Below are positions 12,070 through 24,096 of a stretch of 64,000 bases of DNA, piece by piece. The stretch is from assembly GCF_001653235.2 (NCBI RefSeq), contig NW_019154043.1:930001-994000 (forward strand). Direction: 5' to 3'. The stretch is from Pochonia chlamydosporia 170 (taxonomy: Eukaryota; Ascomycota; Sordariomycetes; Hypocreales; Clavicipitaceae). Every line of letters begins with the position of its first letter. Position 1 is the stretch's first letter. Made by a program: the position numbers and the translations under genes. Under the pieces are notes generated by a model. It saw only the letters and a program-made list of their open reading frames with translations, was not told the origin of the DNA and did not search any database.

Positions 12070-13448
12070 TCATTTCCGAGATTCTGTCGACGAAACATCC
12101 ACCGTGGTAACAACCATAATCTTGTCCCCCGTCTGCCTCGTCTGGCTCTGCCCACTACTCCCAGACGACAAAACGGCCGATGACTGCGAAACATCAGTCT
12201 GTTCCGGATTCGCACTAACAGCAGCATGATGATGATGACTGTGCGCATGCCCCTGAAAAACCAGCTCGATCTGGCTCCCTTGGTCCGACACCGTCTGCTC
12301 ATGTGAATCAGTCTTCGTCCCCGCCGTCTCCTCCTGCTCATCCAGCTTATCCCACATCGTGGAGCCCAGCATCGTCGTGCTTAGAATATTCTTGGGCTTC
12401 TTGTTTTTGCGACCCCCTCCGCTGAACGTGTACCCGTGGTACGACGGCGTGTCCGTCTTGTCGTTGACGCCGAAGAGCGCTCGTAGAACCGGCCAGCACA
12501 GCGGCATGTTACCCACCAACATGGCGATGCCGACCTCCGCAACATACCAGTACAAGAAGACGTATGAATTGGGGTTGCTGAAGTTGTAGTATCGGTTGAG
12601 AATGGCGGCGAGGATGTTGAACACGCCTAGCCCAAGGATGCAGACGAGGATGATCTTTCGCTTGGCGGGGAGTCGGGTCTTGACGATGATGGGGATCGGG
12701 ATGAGGAGCAGGAGAATATCGGACGAGATGTTGCATGCTGTTGCGAATATCATGTGGTGGTAGTACGTGGCGCATTGGTCTATTCTCACGGGAACGGCCC
12801 AGTACTCAGGTGTAGGGCTGCACCAGTAGAAGACGAACATGAATGTTACGACGAGGTATGTCACCACGCAGTAGGCGGCTGCGATCTTGACTAGCAAGTG
12901 CTGTTTTGTTAGGGTGTGTCTCCTGTTGGGGTGTTAGCGGGCGTGGTGTTGGTAAAGGACAGTTGACCAACGTTAGACGAGCGTAGAGAATCAAGAGGCA
13001 GGCTTTGATGGTCCAAGTGCCGGTGATGGTGAATATCTCGAGCACAAATGTCATGATGCTGCCGTAGACGGCGCGGTCAACGCCTTCGGGTGTGAGGGCG
13101 GCGGCGGCTTCGGCTGACATGTAGTTGCTGCCATTTTTGGCGACTTCGTTGATGGAGACGACGACTCCTGTGAAATTGACCTACATGTTGTTAGTATACT
13201 GACAGTTTTGTTGTTGAAAAGAATGGAAACTGCAGAGCAGTTCAATGACAAAGAAGCTAGCACGACCACAAGCTGTATAAAGAGTTGGTGTGACGAACCA
13301 GCGCAAATACCATGAGATAATCATCAATCATCAAATTCCTCCATTTCCCAAGCTTAATCCTCCTCGAAACCATGCGGCAAATCACAATCGCCACGCCCAA
13401 AGCATACAGAATCCACGATTCTATCAGCAGCGACGTCGTAAACTCCAT
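12070..13448 (-). CDS. PTH11-like seven-transmembrane receptor (rhodopsin-like fungal family)
   Basis: Exons 13448-13299, 13180-12972 and 12922-12070 give 403 residues. The start is the ATG opening MEFTTSLLIESW; the longer frame begins on TTG. Family marks are the charged loop RRIKLGKWRNLMIDDYLMVFAL, the YARLT segment, QHLLVKIAAAYCVVTYLVV and the extracellular C-x-P-x-x-x-YW (residues CSPTPEYW) before a further C. Helix-rich sequence ends near residue 290, then comes a long cytosolic tail with a His-rich patch (HAHSHHHH). Intron 1 (118 nt) has a perfect TACTAAC branch point; intron 2 is 49 nt. Members of this family are plasma-membrane receptors; the rice-blast protein Pth11 acts in surface sensing. 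The ligand is unknown. Confidence 0.88.
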
Positions 13449-15671
13449 GGCGAAAGAACACCGCCCAACTCGCCACTCATTAAACTGGCAGGGTCGAAAC
13501 CCCCTTGTTGCGCCCGCAAAGATCAAGTTAGCCTCCAGTTGTGTACGGCACGCCAACGGTATCGTAGAAAGGTCGATTTGCGTGGTGAGACGTCGGCTTG
13601 AACACAGGGAAGGAATGACAAAGGCGACGTGGAGGAGGAATTATGGGAAGATTGCACGAAGGAGATGCAGGTAGAACGTAGGGGGGGCACGAGGTTTATT
13701 TGCCGGGTTCCTGATTAAGACGACGGCGCTTAAGTCGTGACACTGGTCTGAGTTACGACTTCTGTCGGTTTCTGCTCTGTGGCAATGAAACCGTGCCTGC
13801 TTCAACGGGCTTAACTGCTTCAACTGATGTGATGGCCTAATTCAACACCCCCAACCTTGACCATTAACCTTTGCGTCTCAGCTTGGTTGCATCCGGTTCC
13901 CAAGACGGCCGACCTGCCCGGAGGGAGTCGACCAGGACCAAAAGAGAGATGGTTTAAGACGCAGAATGACCTAGAAAATCCACAGTAATGGCCCCCACTG
14001 AACTGAACGTTTGGCCGCTGGCTGTTTAAAGTAGTGGGTTGATGTGACTACGTAAATACATTGTTGTCACAGTGGTGTCTGGTGTACTGCATGTAGGGAG
14101 ACGGAGGTCATGCCGAAGAAGACGCCCCCGTTGCCACAACTGGCCGTCTTTGGACATGGCATGGATCCCTTCTCTCTCCCATCCCTCAGCTCGTATGAGA
14201 CGGATCATCTACCGGCATGGGGTCCCCCTGTCCCGCGGTTCGGGATCTGCCCTTTGGTGTTAGCGCAGCCACAGTGACGAGCTGGGACATGGGATCTCGA
14301 CGGCGTTGCAGGCTTTCCAAGGTAGTCTTTGGTAGTGCTGTGTTAGTGCTGTCGGTCAATTCCAGCTGTTTAATATGGGCATCGGCGGCCCCGTGGCCCG
14401 CTGGAGTGGTGTGTTGTCGTTGCATTCTGATCTCTGTGATGTCTGCCCATCTCTGGCGTCTTCCAGGCATACGGAGATATTGCTCGGTGATGACCATGGT
14501 GGCTTCTAGCCCTGTCGAAATGTTTGACATCATGCGATTAATATAACCTGCCATCCAGGAACAAGAGGTCCGTGTGCTCTGTGTAGATAATGGACATCCT
14601 TCAGCAGAATACCGGCAAAATGCCTTGGACATCCCCGTCTGTCAGGTCTGGGGCAAGCCATGAATGTTTCGAATTGTCGGGAGCCTGTGCGCGAGCGTGT
14701 CGCAGCCACTTTGGCGGCATGTCGATACCATTATGCGATTGCTAGCCGTCAGCCGAACTCACCGATGTGCAAAAGCAAATATTGTGCAGATGCACAGTCA
14801 GGTGAGGTTGTAGAAGGAGGCATTGCATCTGCTACGTGTGTGGCTTTCATATGCCCGGTTCTCGAGAACTTGCGCCTTGTTTCACGTGTCTCAAGACGTA
14901 GGAACACCACATCGGTGGCTGCTATTCCAAGACGGAAAGACATGTCTGCCTCGCTTGGCTGAAGAGGAAGTCGGGAATCTAACACATGATGATTGAGTGG
15001 TTTGGTCCCTGAGATATTGGAGTTGTAATGCCGGTCTAGAGCTCTGCTCCCGTTATCCTCCGCGACTCTGGGATAAATTCCTTCCAGGCATCTACTCAAT
15101 ACAATGTGGGCATTTCGTTGCACGCTGTGCGGAGTGAGGTTTCATCGCCGCATGATTCGTGCTCTAGACTCTGTCTTAAAGTGGTCCGATGTAGCTTCGA
15201 CTGAGAAACATACTTGACGCTTGTTCTGCTTTGCAAACTGGCTAGAGCAATTACGCACTAGCTGCTACTACCATGAACCATCGAAGAACGGCGGCCGGAC
15301 CAGAAAATTTGCTGTAAATGCAGGAGGTTGCGACCAGATGGCCCAAGTATCTGCTCACCCTCACCCTCAGGGTTCAAATGTTGTCCTCCCAAAGACTGAA
15401 GTGCCCTGTCAGTGCTCTGTACTCTGCTGCGTCACGCTCCAAGGATCCGGTCCCCTACTTTCAACAGCGTTGCTCAATGGAGGACTTATTCTTCCGCTGT
15501 AGAGTCTTGCGACTGTGACTCCCGGTTAGTCCGTCTGCAGAACAATGACGATCGAGTGTTCCTTTTGCAACGCCATCTTTTATTTTGACGATCCTATGAA
15601 ACCATGAATGGCCTCCGAGATGGATGAGGTGCATACCGTGAGATATGAGCTGTATACTGGCACCACGACCC
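13449..15671. other. gene-free stretch
   Basis: This is the upstream region of the PTH11-like gene and the downstream region of the DUF427 gene. Only short ORFs without domains or plausible joins are present. Confidence 0.4.
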
Positions 15672-16304
15672 TCAAACTACAGGATCTAGATTTCCAGTCC
15701 GTCCCTTGACGATACCCTCAATCTCAGAAGTCACCCATCCGCCATAAAAGTCACCAGGCTGCGGCTCAACCTTTTCACCATCAACGTAACAATCCCACGG
15801 TTCTGCGTAAAACGACAAATACCCCCGGATAGGCTCAAACGGTGAAGTCGGCTTATCGTAGGACCAGATCCGGTTGGCGACGGTTTTGCCGTCCTGAAGC
15901 TGGACTGTGTAGTACGTCGCCATTCCCTTCCACTCGCAGAAGGTCTTCTTCTGGGTTGTACTCAGGGGGATGCTGACGGCTGACTGTGGGAGGTAATACG
16001 CTGTTCCAAACTGTCAGATGTGGTACACCTTAATTTAGAGTAACGGCTCAAGAACGTGTGGGGTGCAAGGTAAAGCGCAGGCGCAAATAACACTTGAAAC
16101 AAAGTGGGAGATGAAGTTCAATTACAAGCTTGGATTCTGTGAGGAGGACGTACTTGGTGGATGGTGAGTCTCCAAAGCCCAATACGCCTCCTTAGTGTCA
16201 GCTATCGTCTGCCCCTTGTACACTACCTGCAATTGTCGAGATATTTTCTCCAGCCGCGGCGGGCGAGGAAAGCTCTGGACATTCATTTTGATCTTGGAGG
16301 CCAT
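15672..16304 (-). CDS. DUF427 family protein
   Basis: Two exons (16304-16154 and 16000-15672) give 159 residues. The DUF427 core is clear in exon 2: YYLPQSAVSI, KTFCEWKGMATYY, then FYAEPWDCYVDGE and GDFYGGWVTSEI near the C-terminus. Exon 1 carries the beta-rich N-terminal half with KISRQLQVVYKGQTIADT. The donor is GTACGT; the acceptor (AACAG before 16000) was chosen because it joins HHPP-T-YYLP in frame. An alternative AG ten bases earlier breaks the frame. The intron is 153 nt. The function of the family is not established; a cytosolic single-domain protein is expected. The start MASKIK is the first ATG with a fitting context, although an in-frame ATG lies 33 bases upstream. Confidence 0.88.
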
Positions 16305-17364
16305 GGTTTGGGTGACGTGAGACCGTGGAAGATGCACGGCTGAGAAATGGGTGGTGATGAAGTTCAGGTGGATGGTGTCGTCATTGCTGAAGTACGTGAC
16401 TGTGAATGAGTGTCTGTGAACCGGCCCCCAATATTGAACGTGCCGCCCCCCAAACTCCCTTGATGGCAGTCTCGTCTCGGTACCGGATGAAGGGAAATGT
16501 TTCGCTTAAATTATTGTTGCCATTTTTGCCTTTGAAACATCCGGGTTTATTTGACTTGACGACTGCCAAAGGAATAGTACTGGGGGTTTCGTAGACAACG
16601 ACACGTGCATGAACTTGGCAAGGGCCGTTTCCAGGCACAAACCAGAAATTCAGATTATTCATGGGGTTTTTGTCCAAGCATTGCATGGAGCAGTAGAAAC
16701 AATGCCCCTTTGTTTTGCCGTCGCAACTCGCGATTCATGGCCGACACCTCAAAAGCTCTAGGGTAGGCAACCAAAACAACTTGCTTTAAGATCTCCTTTT
16801 TTTGGCCTGCGCGTTCACTCCAGATAATTCATTCTGGTTTGCTACCGCATACCTACGACCTACAAATATTATCAAACAGCATTAACACGGAGCTGCCGTA
16901 TTTCTTTCGTGCAGACTATGATGTTGCTCGATGTGGACGTTCATTTGTTGCAGAGCATCTACACTTTTCTACCACCTAGTCCTCGTCATGCTACGACCGT
17001 GTATACGGTCAAAAGAAGACCAATATATCCTAATTATGTTTTATCCAAATACAATTACTGTAACAAGCCCTACCTTATAATCATCACCGCATTCTTCAGT
17101 ATAAAACACTTCCCAAAGTTTGTGGCAATCCCAAATGTGGCTTTAACGTGTCCCCATGTGGCGGTGCATCCCTCTGTTGCGTCACCTCGTGGCGCCCCGC
17201 CTTCCTCCATCATCACTATGCCACTCACATGACGCACGGCCAATCCGAACAGCCAGCCTCATCCTTCCATCACCAGCATCACCATCTCAACACTCAAACC
17301 TTTTCTTCCTTGACCAAAAAAAACCACCCAGTATCAAATACAGCAACCACACATCCCGCCCACC
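16305..17364. other. divergent intergenic region between DUF427 and DID2-like genes
   Basis: It contains both promoters. A stretch of A/C/T-rich, G-poor sequence just before 17365 is typical of a fungal 5' UTR. No further gene is seen. Confidence 0.4.
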
Positions 17365-18030
17365 ATGTCGAACCGCCAACTCGCCCGCGACATGCAAGTC
17401 GAATTCCAAGCCCGCTTCCAAGCGAAACAAGCCCGGCGCGAGGCCCAAAAAGCCGCCAAGCAAGACCCCATCCTCAAGAAGCAGATCCAGGAACTCCTCA
17501 AAAAGGGCGAAACCCAAAAGGCCTACCAAAAGGCCAAAATGCTACTGAGCAAGCAGGCCCTCGCCTCGCAGATGGACCAGGTCGCCGACATGGCGGAGCT
17601 GAGCGCCGCGCAGATCCAGGCCAACAATGCGATGAACCGCATGACGCACATGATGGCCCAGTCGTCAAAGGTGATGACGGCGGCGCAAAAGAACGCCACG
17701 CCCGCAAAGGTATGTTCGCTTCAAGGTGATGGAGTTCTGATGCTAATTCGTGTGCAGAGCCTCGGTGTTCTCGAAAACTTCAAGGAGCAGAATGAGGAAT
17801 ATGCCATGACGAATAGTATTTACCAGGATGCCTTTGCGCAGTCTACGTCTGCGCAGGTTCCGGAAGATGCTGTGCATGAGCTTCTTGGGAAATTGGCCGA
17901 CGATGCGGGCATCGAGCTGAATCAGCAGTTGAATGAGGCGACGCCGGCGGATGCTGAGCCTGCGGGGGCGGAACCGACGGCCGAGGAGGAGGATAAGCTG
18001 CAGCAGAGGTTGAGGGCTTTGCGGGCATGA
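17365..18030 (+). CDS. DID2: ESCRT-III-associated Snf7-family protein, Did2/CHMP1-like
   Basis: Exons 17365-17709 and 17758-18030 give 205 residues, the size of Did2/Vps46 (CHMP1). The sequence is highly charged and helical, basic in the first ~60 residues and acidic at the end, as in all ESCRT-III subunits. The segment VHELLGKLADDAGIELNQQL corresponds to the conserved CHMP1 C-terminal helix, and the final LQQRLRALRA is a MIM1 motif that would bind the Vps4 MIT domain. The role is to recruit and activate Vps4 during multivesicular-body sorting on endosomes. The N-terminal half is less like textbook Did2, so Vps2/CHMP2 is the main alternative. The 48-nt intron is a multiple of three without a stop, so retention would insert 16 residues. 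The ATG context CCCACC is strong. Confidence 0.82.
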   Translation: MSNRQLARDMQVEFQARFQAKQARREAQKAAKQDPILKKQIQELLKKGETQKAYQKAKMLLSKQALASQMDQVADMAELSAAQIQANNAMNRMTHMMAQSSKVMTAAQKNATPAKVCSLQGDGVLMLIRVQSLGVLENFKEQNEEYAMTNSIYQDAFAQSTSAQVPEDAVHELLGKLADDAGIELNQQLNEATPADAEPAGAEPTAEEEDKLQQRLRALRA

Positions 18031-18342
18031 TATGTCTTGTGTTGTGGGACAGAGACACCTTTTTATGATGGAACGTGTGAGGAATTGTGACGGAATGTTT
18101 GCTTGGGTTTGTGGTTACATGTCATTGCTGGGCGTTTTGGGGGTTCTTTTACATTAGAATGGAAGTGAATATTCACCTGGTACAACTTCACGGTTGTGTA
18201 TAGCTTGATCATACTTTGTGTGCTCTGATTCTCATGACCGTTCAACACTGTTGTTGCCGTCTCTAAGCTACTTTTACCAAATCTAATGCCACGACGTTTA
18301 CCCGTCATACCATTTATCATGCATCATGTCATACCCGTCCAA
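18031..18342. other. tail-to-tail spacer between DID2-like and SKI2 genes
   Basis: The 312-base spacer carries both 3' UTRs. No ORF or repeat of note is seen. Confidence 0.5.
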
Positions 18343-21300
18343 CTACATGTACAAACTTGCCACAGCCGTAATGTCCCTTTTTATCAACTCTTGCGCCTCT
18401 TGCATCTTTTGGTACAGCTCGGGATCACCCACAATCCTTGCTGCGTTTTTCACCTCTCTACACGTCTCGTCTAGTCTCGTAATAGTTCGGACAATCGTGC
18501 CCTCAAGCACATCCGTCAGGCCTGTGATATTCTTGAAACTCATTCCCCGTGCCCACTCGTACACCACCTCCATTAGACCAAACCTCGGCCGTGACACAAA
18601 ATCGTTTGAGTCATCTGCTGACTGAATCACTTGCAACCTGGTCTGAACGTCGTTGACTTTTTCAGAAATAGCAATGATTGTATCCCGCCCGCGCTCCAGG
18701 TTACCCGTTAGCGTGGGTTCGACGGTAGTCTTCTCCTGGAATACGAAAGCTGAAAGCAATGCAGCGATTTCAGCGGGTTCAAAGTCGGCGAGGACGTTGT
18801 CGAGGATGAGTTCGGTGAGAACGAGTTCATCGCCAGAGTGGACTTCGCATGCTACTTTGCCCTTGAGCTGGATTCGCGTGGCGTCGTCGATAAAGTCGAG
18901 TTCTTTGAGGACTTGGACGCGCTGTTCATAGTCGGGTAGGAGCTGGAGATTCTGGTCGGAAAGCGATTGTTTGAGTTGAGAAATATGTTCTTTGATGAGC
19001 CATTCGTCGTGGCACATGGCGAACTGTGGGACAAAAGGAGATTAGCTGGATATTCTTAGTTGCTAGGAGAGAGAAGAGATACTTACGTGTTTCAAAAACG
19101 CAGGACACTTCACTGCCGACGAATTGGACATCGTCTTCACCAACTCGGCGCGCTTCTCCACGAGCTCTTGCAACTGCATGCTCTTGATCTTGCCCATGTC
19201 CACTTCGTCCCATCGGTTGTCCCAAGCAGAGCAAACGTCTTGTAACTTTTCCAAGGCTTGCTGCCCTGCTTCGCCGCCCTTAAAGATCTCTGGGATAACA
19301 CCTTTGAGAACCCATCTCGTCAAACATTCCACATCGCTAAGCGGCACGTGAAGATTCTTAGTCTGCAGCCGTTTCTTGCCCTGGGGCAACTTATGCAAAT
19401 ATCTGCGGAACCAAGGGACAAATGGCAGCTGATCAGTTGCGTCTCGTCGTTCCCTCAAGGGTTTGATCGCGCAAATATGAAGAATAGGGTCATCCGTCGT
19501 GCCCTTTGGGCTCATACCGTCTGCTAATAATAGACCAACAGTTCGAATGCCTTCCCAGTTGAAGACAACCAACCGCTGTCGGGTAAACATCCTTCGTCCA
19601 ATTGTGATTCGGAGCAGGCCTTTGTAGAGCTCGAGGGTAAGCTGCTTAAAGTCCTGCGCGGCCTGGTGACACTCGTCCATAACAGCATCGCAGGTTTTGC
19701 ATGGCTCCCTCTTGACCTTGGCAAGATCAGCTTGAGCAAGCTTCACGTCCTTTTCGTGTTCGGGTAGAAGTGCCTGAGTGGCGTGCTCAGAGAAACTGCG
19801 CTTGATCATCTCCTCAATTTTCAACGCCTCCACTCTCAGGAGATTGAGAATCATGTTGTACGTAAGACGGAACTGAGAGCGTAACTTAGACGGCTCGCCG
19901 AGTATCATATTACGCAACTCAGCGACAGGAGGGACATCGTCTGAACTTCCCGGAGGGACAATGATGACCGATCCAACCGTGTCGAGACCACGGCGACCTG
20001 CTCGACCAGCCATTTGAGTATACTCGCCAGGAAGCAAGTTCCGAAATGAGTGTCCGTCATGCTTTCGGTAGCCCGAGAAGACCACCGTTCTTGTCGGTAA
20101 GTTCAGACCCATAGCAAATGTTTCTGTTGCGAACAGCACCTTGACGAGCGTCTGCGCGAACAAGATTTCCACCAATTCCTTGACAATTGGCAGTAGACCG
20201 CCGTGATGGACCGCAATACCTCTCCCGAGTAATTCCCTCAACCTGATAATCTGAGGCAACACTCGGTCCTCCGGTTTCAATCTCGCAATGGACTTTTCAA
20301 TAATCATGTGAATGTGGCTCTTCTCCTGGGCTGTGCAAAAGTCCTGATTGCTTAAAGCATCCGCATTCTCCTCGCATCTCTTCTTCGAGAAGACAAATAT
20401 ACAAGCCGGCAAGAGAGTCTTCTTTCGGAGAAACTGGACCAAATGAACCCATAGATTCTTGTCCTGGGCAGCCGAAGACATGCCACCAGGACGGCCGCCG
20501 CGGCCCATATGGCCAGGGGCGTGACTGGCACGAGGCGGCCCTCCACGTCCGCGTTGCTGATTTCCACCCCGTTGCTGGCCACCTCCTCGCCCACCACGTT
20601 GTTGCGGTCCTCCTCGTTGCGGTCCGCCGCGTTGACCGCCCCGAGGGTTGCCGCCCCGCGTGGCAATCGTGGTTTCTGCTGGTCTCTGCTTATCCTTGCC
20701 CTGCGCCGCGACGTGCGCATCTTTCCAACCCTTTTCGATAAACTTCTTGTCAGAGTCGACGATCTTGTGAACGTCCTTGCCAGCCCAGATGTAATGCTCC
20801 AGAGGGACAGGCCGCTTAGATGTAGAAATGACGTAGATGTCCTTTTGCTTGGTACGACCGACCCATGATGCGAATTCATACGTGTTTGGAACTGTAGCCG
20901 ACAACAGGATAAGTGACACATGCTCTGGCAACATGATGATCACTTCTTCCCAGACCACACCTCGCTCGAAATCATTCACGTAGTGAACTTCGTCAAAGAT
21001 GACAAACTCAACGTCGCGAATCAAATCAGCTCCGCGATAGAGCATGCTTCGCAAAATTTCTGTTGTCATAATCAGGCAACTAGCCTCGGGATTAATCTGC
21101 ACGTCGCCGGTGAGAATACCGACTTCGTCAAAAGTTTGTCGAAAGTCGCGAAACTTCTGGTTACTCAAAGCTTTGATAGGTGATGTGTATATAGCCTTTG
21201 TCATGTGTTTTGCAGCCAAAGCAATGGCGTATTCGGCAACCACTGTCTTTCCGGCTGAGGTATGGGCAGCGACGAAGACGGAGTCGCCATTCTCGAGATG

Positions 21301-22224
21301 GTAAACAGCCTCTTTTTGGAAAGTGTCCAGTTCAAATGGCCACTCTCTTGCCATGTCAGGTACCAACTCTCGAAAATTCGGCATCCCCTGCCTGATATCC
21401 ACCATGTGTGCCCATTCACGGCCAACCTTACGGGCAGTTGAAGCTGCCAGCACTCCATGAGGTTCCAGAGCTGGGAATTCAACTGGCAAGATATCATCAA
21501 TGTCATCTTCATCTGCCTCAGCATCAGGAGTATCTTCTGACGTCCCAACTGGTGAGTCATCATCGGATTGTTCCACAGCCCTGGCGTTTGCAGGTTCTTC
21601 TTCCAGGGCTTCCTTAACAGCATTTGCTATCTCCTCGTCGGGAACATTCTGTTTCTTGCTGAAATCAATACCACGGTCAAGACCTGGTGCTATCTGAAGC
21701 AGTCCGCCTTCACCTAATTGGATGACCCTGTCAAGTTTGTTGGTGTGTGAGGCTTCTTCTGCAGCACCTCCGTGAACTTGATCCTCGAGAGCAGCCGTAG
21801 CTTCAATGCTGTCGAGACCACCAGGAGCAAATGGAAAGAAACCAGCAGCTCCGCGGACAAAGTCAGCTCGATTGGCGGGTTTTCGAAGCAAGCTAGTCGA
21901 GTTTTTGGCGGTGGCACTGTTGGACGGTACTGTCACGTTCTTGTAGCCAGTTACTCTGCCCTCTAGCCCATGACGAAGGAATCTTGTCACCGTTCGAGTC
22001 TGAGGAGGTGCCAGTTTAAACAGAGAGGTGTATTCTGTTTCAAAATCCCATCGCTGCTGCAGACGGTTGAGCCATTCGGTCGAGAACTCTCGCGATGGCG
22101 TGAGGAACTTGTCTTCTAGTTCACGCTTTAGAGCCTCCGTATCCTGGACGTTATGGTTGCCAGACCCCGAAGCTGAGAATCCGTCCTCGTCCTGAGCTAT
22201 CAGGAGAGCGTCGATTCCGGCCAT
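18343..22224 (-). CDS. SKI2: Ski2-type DExH RNA helicase (Ski complex)
   Basis: Two exons (22224-19087 and 19023-18343, 63-nt intron with GTAAGT) give 1272 residues, close to yeast Ski2. Helicase motifs are in order: Walker A AHTSAGKT near residue 320, DEVH near 411, SAT in LLSATVPNTYEF, and MAGRAGRRG near 738. The N-terminal ~280 residues are the Ski3/Ski8-binding region, and the C-terminal exon is the DSHCT-type domain. Between the two RecA domains (about residues 525-581) lies an Arg/Gly/Gln-rich RGG insert. With Ski3 and Ski8 the protein feeds cytoplasmic mRNA 3' ends to the exosome. The choice of Ski2 over Mtr4 rests on the N-terminal region (SREFSTEWLNRLQQRW) and the linker KNLWVHLVQFLRKK. 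Confidence 0.95.
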
Positions 22225-22810
22225 GCTGACGCTTGTTGTTTTGATGTTGGAACAAAGCTCATGCGAAAGTGGTCACACTTGAGCTTGTCATTGCAACTTG
22301 AACAAAGCCCCACATATTTTTGCTCGAGTGGGGTTGTCGACCTCACCAGACTTTTTGGCATCATCAGCTCGAAGCGACTCCCATGATCATGAAAGGGCAC
22401 TGGAAAGAAAAACGACAAAGAAGAAGGTTCACAGTAGTCAATTCGGGCTGAATGGTGTTAGACATGAATTCCATGTACGCAACCAACTCAATAAACAATC
22501 GCACTGATTGAATTATGGAATTTGCAGCTGGATTTCACAGGTGATCATTAAAGACGAAATGCAAGGTTGAGGATGTATACATGACGAAACAAATTACAAG
22601 TACAGGTCCCCTTTCCCAAAGCCCATCTATAAATAAAGAGATTTTTGAAGTGCGCTGTGGGACCTCACTACGCTCTTTCGCAGCATGTGATTACAATAAT
22701 GCCGCTGTTCGGCTCCGAAGCTAGCTCGTCAACTTGCAGAGCTGTGCTGATCTTTCTAATTGTCCATTTTCTCCACCATTACATATCTCCATAACACCTG
22801 ACGAAGCATC
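22225..22810. other. spacer between SKI2 start and PDB1 end
   Basis: It holds the SKI2 promoter and the 3' UTR of the pyruvate dehydrogenase gene. No gene is seen. Confidence 0.4.
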
Positions 22811-24096
22811 TTAGACTCGCAGCAGTTTGGCAGCATAGTCCTCAATGACCTTCTCAGTAGGGAAGCTCATTTCCTCGAGCTTCTGAGCATAAGGTGTGGG
22901 GACGTCAGCACCTGTGACACGTTGAGCAGGAGCATCAAGGTAGTCGAAAGCGTATTCCATGGTCAGAGCAAGAATCTCAGAACCGACACCGTAGTGAGGG
23001 AAGCCGGACTCGACGGAGAGAAGGCGGTGGGTCTTCTTAACGGACTTGACGATGGTCTCAACATCGAGAGGCTTGACAGAGCGCAGGTTGATGACCTCAG
23101 CCTCGATGCCGTAATTCTTCTTCAGGTTCTCGGCGGCGACCAAAGACTGACCAACACATCGAGAGAGGGAGACAATGGTGAGATCCTTTCCGGTACGCTC
23201 AACCTTGGCCTTACCAAAAGGAATGACGAAATCATCCTTCTGGGCAGCCTCGGACATGGGGAAGGACTGGCCGTACATAAGTTCGTTCTCGAGGACGACG
23301 ACGGGGTTGGGGTCGCGAATGGCAGCCTTGAGCAGGCCCTTGGCATCTTCAGCGCTCCAAGGAGAGACAACCTTGAGACCAGGAACGCTGCCATACCAGG
23401 CAGAGTAGTCCTGAGAGTGCTGAGCAGCGACACCGGCGGCGAAACCGTTCGGGCCACGGAATGTGATGTTGCAGGGCTGGATACCACCGGACATGTAGAG
23501 GGTCTTTCCGGCGGAGTTGACGATTTGATCGATGGCCTGCATGGCAAAGTTGAAGGTCATGAACTCGCACTATTGCACGGCGTGGTTAGTTCGACGCCCA
23601 AGAAAGACGGATAATACACCTAGTTCTCGACGGTGAAATCGACCCCCACCGGGCAAAATCTACTCAGAATCCGGATAGAAAACAGTCTCAAGATACTTAC
23701 AACGGGGTGCAGACCGCTCAAAGCAGCACCAATGGCAAGACCGCAGAAACCGGACTCGGTGATGGGGGTATCGATGACGCGCTTGTCGCCGAAGCGGTCC
23801 AGAAGACCTTTGGTAACCTTGTATGCACCATTGTACTGAGCAACCTCCTCACCCAGGATGAAGACCTTGGGGTTGGACTCGAGCTCTTCCGCGAGAGCCT
23901 CATTAAGAGCCTCTCGGACGGTGTACTCCTTTACACCAGCACCCTCAGCATACTTCCTGCTCTGTTGAGCGCCAAAGAAGACGGGAGTGGTGATAGCTCG
24001 GGGAGCCTGGGTGAAGGAGGCAGCAGCGGGAGCCTTAACGGCAGCAGCTCGTGATGAGAGCGCCAGACGGGCAGCGGGTCGGAGAAGTCGGGACAT
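22811..24096 (-). CDS. PDB1: pyruvate dehydrogenase E1 component subunit beta, mitochondrial
   Basis: Exons 24096-23701 and 23569-22811 (131-nt intron, donor GTAAGT) give 384 residues, the usual length. An Arg/Ala-rich, acid-free N-terminus of about 45 residues is a mitochondrial targeting sequence. The transketolase-like pyrimidine-binding domain follows: [52 protein letters not shown], then across the junction [49 protein letters not shown] carries the loop that contacts the alpha subunit. The C-terminal domain has [20 protein letters not shown]. Together with E1 alpha it decarboxylates pyruvate using thiamine diphosphate. Codon use is strongly biased to C-ending codons, consistent with high expression. 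Confidence 0.97.

Noticed and set aside
17148..17729. 193-codon ORF overlapping the Did2-like gene in another frame
   Set aside because: Its product is Pro/His/Thr-rich low-complexity sequence, and the overlapping frame is a clear Snf7-family protein.
20352..20921. 189-codon ORF inside SKI2
   Set aside because: A shifted-frame reading of the Ski2 RGG region on the same strand.
22922..23614. 230-codon plus-strand ORF opposite the pyruvate dehydrogenase gene
   Set aside because: It is exactly antisense to a strongly codon-biased housekeeping exon; such mirror ORFs are expected and the product has no domain.
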